The notes under the pieces: generated by a model
What the model was told of the DNA's origin: nothing
The model's database searches: none
What the model saw: only the letters and a program-made list of their open reading frames with translations
Shown: in pieces, positions 1-3,653 of the stretch
Layout of the letters: each line of letters starts with the position of its first letter
Numbering within the stretch: position 1 is the stretch's first letter
Program-made: the position numbers and the translations under genes
Assembly (NCBI GenBank): GCA_023460715.1
Contig: JAEWPH010000289.1
Coordinates: 1 to 5,417 of the forward strand
Source of the DNA: Pseudomonadota bacterium
Lineage (GTDB): Bacteria; Pseudomonadota; Gammaproteobacteria; Burkholderiales; Burkholderiaceae_C
Length of the DNA stretch: 5,417 bases
Direction: 5' to 3'

Positions 1-22
1 GTGGATAGCAAAGGCTATCCAC
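1..22. repeat. Perfect 9-bp inverted repeat with 4-nt loop at window edge
   Basis: GTGGATAGC (1-9) is the exact reverse complement of GCTATCCAC (14-22), separated by AAAG. The hairpin is short and strong, but no T-tract follows on the plus strand, and the left flank is outside the window, so a role as terminator cannot be judged. It carries an in-frame TAG (6-8) for the reading frame that runs 9-95. It could be a terminator of an upstream gene, a small dispersed palindrome, or chance. Confidence 0.5.
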
Positions 23-120
23 TGCGCACCGCGCCTTGCATCCCATCCCGCCCACACCGCTGCGCGACCCCTGGGAGATCGTCAACACGTTCTAAGAGCG
101 CGCAGAAAGAGTTGCAGTTC

Positions 121-285
121 GTGAGCAGCATCCGAACGATCTCCGAGGACGAGAAGCGCCTGCGCGTGAACGCCGCCATCACCCAGGTCAATGCGGCATG
201 CGGCTCCCAGACCCCGCTGATGCAGGAGCCGGCCCGCGTCATCGTGGTGCCGCCCGCCTACGGCCACGGCGCCCCGACGCGCTGA
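121..285 (+). CDS. Possible small protein or gene remnant, 54 codons, unidentified
   Basis: This reading frame starts at GTG 121 and ends at TGA 283-285. A purine-rich AGAAAGAG (104-111) lies 9 nt upstream and could serve as a ribosome binding site. Nearly every codon ends in G or C, and the composition (EDEKRLRVNAAI, then QEPARVIVVPP) looks protein-like rather than like a frame shadow. I do not recognise the family, and no signal peptide or membrane segment is visible. The same frame is open back to position 1, but that upstream part (1-120) is Ser/Pro/Arg-rich and looks non-coding. An alternative reading is the surviving C-terminal end of a decayed gene, since a different frame (9-95, ending PLRDPWEIVNTF) also looks coding-like just before it. 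The possible start and ribosome site are weak, so confidence is low. Confidence 0.25.
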   Translation: MSSIRTISEDEKRLRVNAAITQVNAACGSQTPLMQEPARVIVVPPAYGHGAPTR

Positions 286-385
286 CGCCTCGGGCCGCTG
301 CCGCGCCCGCATCTGCCGCCCTGCGACGGGCCGGGCCCCGGTGTGGCTCAACGGCGTGGGCCCCCCGGGGGGTATGCTGGGCGGG

Positions 386-451
386 TACTCTGCTTTTGAT
401 AGCTGGATGCGCTTGATGCATCAGCGTTAGAGGCCTATTTGGCTTCAAATC
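386..451. repeat. Intergenic hairpin repeat upstream of the LysR gene (Comamonadaceae-type)
   Basis: The stretch has lower GC than its surroundings. It contains a hairpin with GCTG (402-405), a bulged G, ATGC (407-410), loop GCTTGAT, then GCATCAGC (418-425). Around it are the blocks TTTTGATAGCTG (394-405) and TTAGAGGCCTATTTGGCTTC (427-446). This order (T-rich stretch, GATAGCTG, GCGCTTGAT hairpin, TAGAGGCC, ATTTGGCTTCAAAT) matches a short intergenic repeat I recall as scattered through Comamonadaceae genomes. That identification is from memory. The boundaries are approximate. It codes for nothing and lies 65 bp upstream of the LysR start. Confidence 0.55.
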
Positions 452-515
452 CTACGTCCGCAATCCGTTGGTAACCCGTAGGTATCCGTGACTTCCATCC
501 GCATAATCGGCGGCC

Positions 516-1457
516 ATGGACAAGCTCAAGGCCTTTGAATCGTTCGTGTCGGTTGCCACCCGCGGCAGCCTCACCGCCGCCGCCAAGGCCGAGGGCGTGG
601 CCCCGGCCATCATGGGCCGGCGGCTCGACGCGCTGGAAGAGCATCTGGGCGTCAAGCTGATGGTGCGCACCACGCGGCGCATCAGCCTCACGCACGAAGG
701 CAGCGCCTTCCTGGAGGACTGCCAGCGCCTGCTGTCCGACGTGGCCAACGCCGAGGCCAGCGTATCCGCCGGCGGCGTGAAGGCCACGGGGCATCTGCGC
801 ATCACCGCGCCGGCCGGCTTCGGGCGCCGGCACGTGGCGCCGCTGGTGCCGCTGTTCCGCGACCTGCATTCCGAGGTCACCATCTCCCTGAACCTGAGCG
901 ACCGCGTGGTGGATCTGGCGGGCGAGGGCTTCGACTGCGCGGTGCGGGTCGGCGACCTGCCGGATTCCGCCCTGGTGAGCGTGCGCATCGCCGACAACCG
1001 GCGCCTGTGCGTGGCCACGCCGGCCTACCTGGAGCGGCGCGGCGTGCCCACCCACCCCAACCAGCTGGCCCAGCACGACTGCCTCACGCTGTCGAGCGAC
1101 GCCTCGCAGACACGCGGCTGGGCGTTTCGCGTACCGGGCGAGCACGGCGCGGCGGAGGTGATGCATTTCAAGCCTGGCGGGCCGCTGGACTGCTCGGACG
1201 GCCAGGTGCTGCACGACTGGTGCCTGGGCGGCTGGGGCATCGCCTGGCGCAGCACCTGGGAGGTGGAGGCCGAGATCGCCGCCGGCCGCCTGGTAGCGGT
1301 GCTGGAAGAGTTTGCCGCGCCGCCCAACGGCATCTACGTGGTCTTCCCGCAGCGCAAGCACCTGCCGCTGCGCGTACGGCTGTGGATCGACTACCTCAAG
1401 CACCACTACGCGCAGCCGGCGTTCTGGCGCCGGCCGCCCGGCGAGCTGATGGCCTAG
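516..1457 (+). CDS. LysR-family transcriptional regulator (CrgA-like effector domain)
   Basis: This 313-residue protein has the usual LysR length and domain order. An N-terminal winged helix-turn-helix covers about residues 1-62, with the recognition region GSLTAAAKAEGVAPAIMGRR (17-36) and the typical wing RTTRRISLTHEG (51-62). A linker helix (about 65-90) leads to a periplasmic-binding-protein-like effector domain from GHLRITAPAGFGRR to about residue 300. The effector region, with the DCAVRVGDLPDS and VATPAYLERRGVPTHP motifs, resembles the CrgA-like subgroup of cytoplasmic one-component regulators. The inducer and targets cannot be told from sequence. The ATG at 516 is the right start because the helix-turn-helix begins at once; the ribosome site is weak (GGCGG, 509-513). 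No divergently transcribed target gene, the classic LysR arrangement, lies upstream in the window. The TAG stop (1455-1457) overlaps the left end of the inverted-repeat element, so the last residues may have been reshaped by that insertion. Confidence 0.96.
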   Translation: MDKLKAFESFVSVATRGSLTAAAKAEGVAPAIMGRRLDALEEHLGVKLMVRTTRRISLTHEGSAFLEDCQRLLSDVANAEASVSAGGVKATGHLRITAPAGFGRRHVAPLVPLFRDLHSEVTISLNLSDRVVDLAGEGFDCAVRVGDLPDSALVSVRIADNRRLCVATPAYLERRGVPTHPNQLAQHDCLTLSSDASQTRGWAFRVPGEHGAAEVMHFKPGGPLDCSDGQVLHDWCLGGWGIAWRSTWEVEAEIAAGRLVAVLEEFAAPPNGIYVVFPQRKHLPLRVRLWIDYLKHHYAQPAFWRRPPGELMA

Positions 1458-1482
1458 GGCTTGTTCACACTATTTTTGCCAG
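1456..1482 (+). repeat. Left terminal inverted repeat of the MITE-like element
   Basis: These 27 bp are repeated in inverse orientation at 1697-1723 with one mismatch at position 6 (T1461). The first two bases are the A and G of the LysR TAG stop codon. The AT-rich core CTATTTTTG stands out against the high-GC background. Confidence 0.9.
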
Positions 1483-1696
1483 ATGCGTTGCGTTGCCCAT
1501 GGGCCAGGCGCTAGGCGCCAGACGAAGCTGGGGTGCGGCCCCAGCGAGGCTTGGCAACGCCGCGGATGGCCCGTGGGCATCGCAACCCGAAGGGAAGGCC
1601 TCCCTCGCCAGGCCACTCGTCGTTGCGTTCCTAGCCAAGGCCCCGGCCTTGGCGTCGTCACGCGTCTAGATTGGCCTGGCGGGGGAGGCCTTCGCA

Positions 1697-1723
1697 CTGG
1701 CAAAAATAGTGTGAACAGGCCCT
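1697..1723 (-). repeat. Right terminal inverted repeat of the MITE-like element
   Basis: This is the reverse complement of 1456-1482 except at G1718. It contains CTGGCAAAAATAGTGTGAAC (1697-1716). It ends 68 bp upstream of the DUF3016 start codon, so the AT-rich arm lies where upstream promoter elements for that gene might be expected, although no good -35/-10 pair is evident. Confidence 0.9.
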
Positions 1724-1780
1724 GACGCAGCCCAGAAGGCACGCGCCCCCGCGCCCCCACAAGAAATGAACCAAGGAAGA

Positions 1781-1785
1781 GAGGA
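1781..1785 (+). promoter_or_regulatory. Ribosome binding site for the DUF3016 gene
   Basis: GAGGA lies 6 nt before ATG 1792, within a purine-rich run AAGGAAGAGAGGA (1773-1785). This strong site favours ATG 1792 over the in-frame ATG at 1801. Confidence 0.75.
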
Positions 1786-1791
1786 CAGCCC

Positions 1792-2391
1792 ATGACGACG
1801 ATGACGATCTCCCCCGCCTGGCCGGGGCTGTCGCGCTGGTGGCGGCGCGCGCTGGGCGCCGCCCTGGCCTGCCTGGCGGCCGGCTGCGCCACGCAGGCGC
1901 CCGAGGCGCCGCTCGCAGGCCCCGCCGGAGAGGGCCCGGGCGGCGTACCCGCAGGTATCGTCAGCGTCACCTATGCCGACCCCGCCCGCTTCAGCGATGC
2001 GCGCAATGCCCCGCAGCGCGAGAGCGCGCAGGCGCGCAAGGCCTGGCTGGACGCCCTCAGCCTGCATCTGGCCGACCAGGCCGCGCCGCGCCTGCCCGAG
2101 GGGCAACGGCTGGAAGTGCACCTCACCGACGTCCAGCGCGCCGGCGGCTTCGAGCCCTGGCGCGGCCCGCAGGCGGCGGACGTGCGCATCGTGCGCGACA
2201 TCTACCCGCCGCGCATCGACCTCGAATTCAAGCTGCTGGCTGCCGACGGCCGCGTGCTGCGCCAGGGCCGGCGCCAGCTGCGCGACGCCAGCTTTCTGAT
2301 GCGGCCCGGCGCGCGCGGCAGCGACCCGCTGGCGCACGAGAAGGCGCTGGTGGACGACTGGGTGCGCACGGAGTTTCCGCGCAAGGGCTGA
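1792..2391 (+). CDS. DUF3016 family exported protein, probable lipoprotein
   Basis: This 199-residue protein matches the DUF3016 family, whose function is not established. The visible family-type segments are VSVTYADPARFSDAR (57-71), WLDALSLHLADQAAPRLPEGQ (85-105), LTDVQRAGGFEPW (111-123) and the conserved core ADVRIVRDIYPPRIDLEFKL (129-148). The C-terminal part reads LRDASFL followed by DPLAHEKALVDDW. The N-terminus has twin Trp and Arg residues, a short hydrophobic stretch ALGAALACLAAGC and Cys32. This suits a lipoprotein signal with a relaxed lipobox (AAGC rather than LxGC), so periplasmic or outer-membrane anchoring is likely; ordinary signal-peptidase cleavage is the alternative. The start is set by the GAGGA site upstream. 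The gene is 68 bp downstream of the MITE-like element, so its original promoter may have been displaced. It is followed by a 211-bp gap and is probably monocistronic. Family call is from memory of the motif pattern. Confidence 0.85.
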   Translation: MTTMTISPAWPGLSRWWRRALGAALACLAAGCATQAPEAPLAGPAGEGPGGVPAGIVSVTYADPARFSDARNAPQRESAQARKAWLDALSLHLADQAAPRLPEGQRLEVHLTDVQRAGGFEPWRGPQAADVRIVRDIYPPRIDLEFKLLAADGRVLRQGRRQLRDASFLMRPGARGSDPLAHEKALVDDWVRTEFPRKG

Positions 2392-2511
2392 GGGCTCTGC
2401 CTGCCACCGGGAAGCAAACGGCGCGGAGTCGTTCACCACGGCAGGGCGCCGCGCGGTCTGCATCGCTGCGCTGTGCGCACCGGCCGAGCCATGGCCTGCC
2501 TGCACCCCCGC

Positions 2512-2547
2512 CAGCCGCAGCCGCATCTGCAGCCGCAGCCGCAGCCC
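2512..2547 (+). repeat. Six tandem copies of a CAGCCG-type hexamer
   Basis: The copies read CAGCCG, CAGCCG, CATCTG, CAGCCG, CAGCCG, CAGCCC. They end 55 bp upstream of the response-regulator start in non-coding DNA. A pure-unit short tandem repeat can gain or lose copies by slippage, here possibly altering promoter or leader spacing. No promoter could be identified in the 2392-2602 gap, so any regulatory effect is inference. Confidence 0.8.
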
Positions 2548-2602
2548 CTTTCCCGCCGGGCCTCCTGATCCATACCTCTTGCGGCGTGGCAGACTGCGGG
2601 CT

Positions 2603-3247
2603 ATGTCCGAGCCCACGCTCCTGGTCGCCGACGACCATCCCCTGTTCCGCGCTGCGATGCTGCATGTGCTGCGCGAGCGCCTGCCCCAGTTCCGCACGCT
2701 GGAGGCGGCCAGCGCCGCCACGCTGGGCACGGCGCTGCAGGAGCACCCCGAGGTGGAGCTGGTGCTGCTGGACCTGAGCATGCCGGGAACGCGCGGTTTC
2801 TCGGCCCTGCTGCACGTGCGGGGCGAGTACCCGCAGCTACCCGTGGTGGTGATCTCCTCCAACGATCATCCGCGCGTGATCCGCCGCGCCCAGCAGTTCG
2901 GCGCCGCCGGCTTCATCCCCAAGTCGGCCCCGGCCGACGCCATGGGCGATGCCATCGCCGCCGTGCTGGACGGCGGCAGCTGGTTCCCGCCCATGGCGGC
3001 CGAGCGCTCCGAGGCCGACGCCGAGCTGGCCGCCCGCCTGGCCCAGCTCACGCCGCAGCAGTTCCGCGTGCTGCTGTGCCTGGCCGACGGCCTGCTGAAC
3101 AAGCAGATCGCCCACGAACTGGGCCTGGCCGAGAACACGGTGAAGGTGCACGTGACCGCCATCCTGAAAAAGCTGGAGTGCTACAGCCGCACCCAGGCCG
3201 CCGTGCTGGTCAAGAGTCTGGAGACGGAGGACGGGGCTTCTGCCTGA
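2603..3247 (+). CDS. NarL/FixJ-family response regulator (REC plus LuxR-type HTH)
   Basis: This 214-residue cytoplasmic protein is a two-component output regulator. The receiver domain spans about residues 5-120. It has the acidic pair D10-D11, the phosphoacceptor D57 in LVLLDLSMPG, the switch residue S85 or S86 in VVVISSND, and the conserved lysine K107 in GFIPKS. The LuxR/GerE DNA-binding domain spans about 147-205. It begins LTPQQFRVLLCLADGLLNKQIA and contains the recognition helix AENTVKVHVTAILKKL (176-191). All key residues are intact, so phosphorylation-dependent DNA binding is expected. ATG 2603 is chosen because the receiver starts right after it; an in-frame TTG at 2579 would add eight unlikely residues. 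The ribosome site is weak (GCGGG, 2596-2600). The neighbouring hybrid kinase on the opposite strand is the likely partner, though the genes are convergent rather than co-transcribed. Target genes cannot be inferred. Confidence 0.96.
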   Translation: MSEPTLLVADDHPLFRAAMLHVLRERLPQFRTLEAASAATLGTALQEHPEVELVLLDLSMPGTRGFSALLHVRGEYPQLPVVVISSNDHPRVIRRAQQFGAAGFIPKSAPADAMGDAIAAVLDGGSWFPPMAAERSEADAELAARLAQLTPQQFRVLLCLADGLLNKQIAHELGLAENTVKVHVTAILKKLECYSRTQAAVLVKSLETEDGASA

Positions 3248-3254
3248 CGGCGGC

Positions 3255-3278
3255 AGGGTGATGGGGTGAAATCGCCCT
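3255..3278 (+). terminator. Candidate terminator hairpin after the response regulator
   Basis: AGGGTGAT (3255-3262) pairs with ATCGCCCT (3271-3278) through eight base pairs including one G-U, with an 8-nt loop. It begins 7 nt after the TGA stop. The following bases (TCAGACCTTGTGT) are only mildly T-rich, so it is a weak intrinsic terminator at best. Confidence 0.35.
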
Positions 3279-3303
3279 TCAGACCTTGTGTATCCAGGGC
3301 AGG

Positions 3304-3324
3304 TAGCTATCGAATGCATAGCTA
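3304..3324. repeat. AT-rich 7-bp inverted repeat
   Basis: TAGCTAT (3304-3310) and ATAGCTA (3318-3324) are exact reverse complements around the loop CGAATGC. It is markedly more AT-rich than its surroundings. It could be a small operator-like palindrome, or a fragment of a dispersed repeat sharing the GATAGC/ATAGCT core seen at 1-22 and 398-404. Confidence 0.45.
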
Positions 3325-3441
3325 TGGCGGCGCTCCGGGTTCCAGGCTGCAGTCCCGGTAGCGAGCCACGGAGCCGGGCGCCCGGAACCACGACGGCCTT
3401 CCCCGTCCCATGGCCGCGGAGCAGGCCAGGCCAGCAGACGC

Positions 3442-3459
3442 CGCGCAGCGCTTCAGGGG
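3442..3459 (+). repeat. Direct repeat copy 1 (18 bp) in the convergent intergenic gap
   Basis: CGCGCAGCGCTTCAGGGG recurs at 3628-3645 with one change (T3452 becomes C3638). Here it continues into GAAGCG, so CGCTTC and GAAGCG (3449-3454 and 3459-3464) also form a small hairpin. Confidence 0.7.
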
Positions 3460-3577
3460 AAGCGGGAGATGCTGCTGCAGACGGACTCCCTCGCGGGCCG
3501 GATATCCCGGAGGGCAGCTCGTGCAGGGGCGCGGCCCACCCCGGCGGCAGCCGCGCAAGGGCCGCCCCGCCGCGCTG

Positions 3578-3635
3578 GCTGCGTCCCCCTTCACGCCTTG
3601 CGCAGCTAGGCGAGAGAAGGGGGAAGGCGCGCAGC
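3578..3635. terminator. Strong hairpin between the convergent genes, possible two-way terminator
   Basis: TCCCCCTTC (3584-3592) is the perfect reverse complement of GAAGGGGGA (3616-3624). Outside it GCTGCG (3578-3583) pairs with CGCAGC (3630-3635) across a 5-nt bulge. Inside, CGCCTT (3594-3599) can pair alternatively with AAGGCG (3624-3629). The hairpin starts 19 bp beyond the kinase TAA on the minus strand and would form in transcripts from either direction. There is no T-tract, so intrinsic termination is uncertain; a Rho-independent-like pause or RNA 3'-end stabilisation is possible. Confidence 0.5.
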
Positions 3636-3645
3636 GCCTCAGGGG
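3628..3645 (+). repeat. Direct repeat copy 2 (18 bp), part of a Comamonadaceae-type intergenic repeat
   Basis: CGCGCAGCGCCTCAGGGG matches 3442-3459 at 17 of 18 bases in the same orientation. Read on the minus strand, 3619-3645 runs CCCCTGAGGCGCTGCGCG then CCTTCCCCC, a pattern I recall from intergenic repeats in Acidovorax-like genomes. The recollection is unverified. The 406-bp gap 3248-3653 as a whole contains the candidate terminator, the AT-rich palindrome, this repeat pair and the large hairpin, but no credible gene. Confidence 0.65.
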
Positions 3646-3653
3646 GATGTTCC

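Larger units (their letters stand above)
1456..1723. mobile_element. MITE-like non-coding element, 268 bp, with 27-bp terminal inverted repeats
   Basis: The left end (1456-1482) and right end (1697-1723) are inverted repeats matching at 26 of 27 positions; the single mismatch is T1461 against G1718. TTCACACTATTTTTGCCAG (1464-1482) is part of the perfectly matched run. The interior encodes no credible protein and holds two further inverted-repeat pairs. Arm A pairs 1487-1506 with 1567-1586 (18 of 20). Arm B pairs 1594-1615 with 1672-1693 (21 of 22). Smaller hairpins sit inside them at 1507-1519, 1527-1545 and 1634-1653. Terminal inverted repeats, small size and lack of a transposase fit a miniature inverted-repeat transposable element moved by an enzyme encoded elsewhere. 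I see no clear target-site duplication: the left flank ends GGCCT and the right flank begins GACGC. The transposase family is therefore unassigned. It fills most of the gap between the LysR and DUF3016 genes and may act as a transcription terminator. Confidence 0.8.

Noticed and set aside
361..372. Perfect palindrome of six C and six G as a possible terminator or operator
   Set aside because: It has no loop and no T-tract, and simple G/C runs of this sort arise easily at this base composition.
468..507. TTGGTA (468-473) and CATAAT (502-507) as a promoter for lysR
   Set aside because: The spacing of 28 bp is far outside the usual 16-18 bp, and no better -35 box is found for CATAAT.
435..1406. 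A 323-codon open frame on the minus strand opposite the LysR gene
   Set aside because: It is antisense to a clear LysR protein, is rich in Ala, Arg, Gly and His with no recognisable domain, and is explained by high-GC codon bias.
1483..1725. An 80-codon open frame inside the MITE-like element
   Set aside because: It lies almost wholly within the inverted-repeat arms, has no ribosome site, and reads as low-complexity Arg/Gly/Pro with no transposase motif.
2579..2602. Upstream TTG start for the response regulator
   Set aside because: It would add eight basic residues not typical of the receiver fold and has no ribosome site; ATG 2603 places the first beta strand as expected.
1666..2862. A 398-codon minus-strand open frame spanning the DUF3016 gene and the start of the response regulator
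   Set aside because: It runs through two convincing plus-strand genes and the inverted-repeat element, and has low-complexity Ala/Arg/Gly composition.
3304..3645. CRISPR-like array from the direct repeats in the gap
   Set aside because: Only two copies of an 18-bp repeat occur, about 168 bp apart, with no regular spacing and no cas genes.
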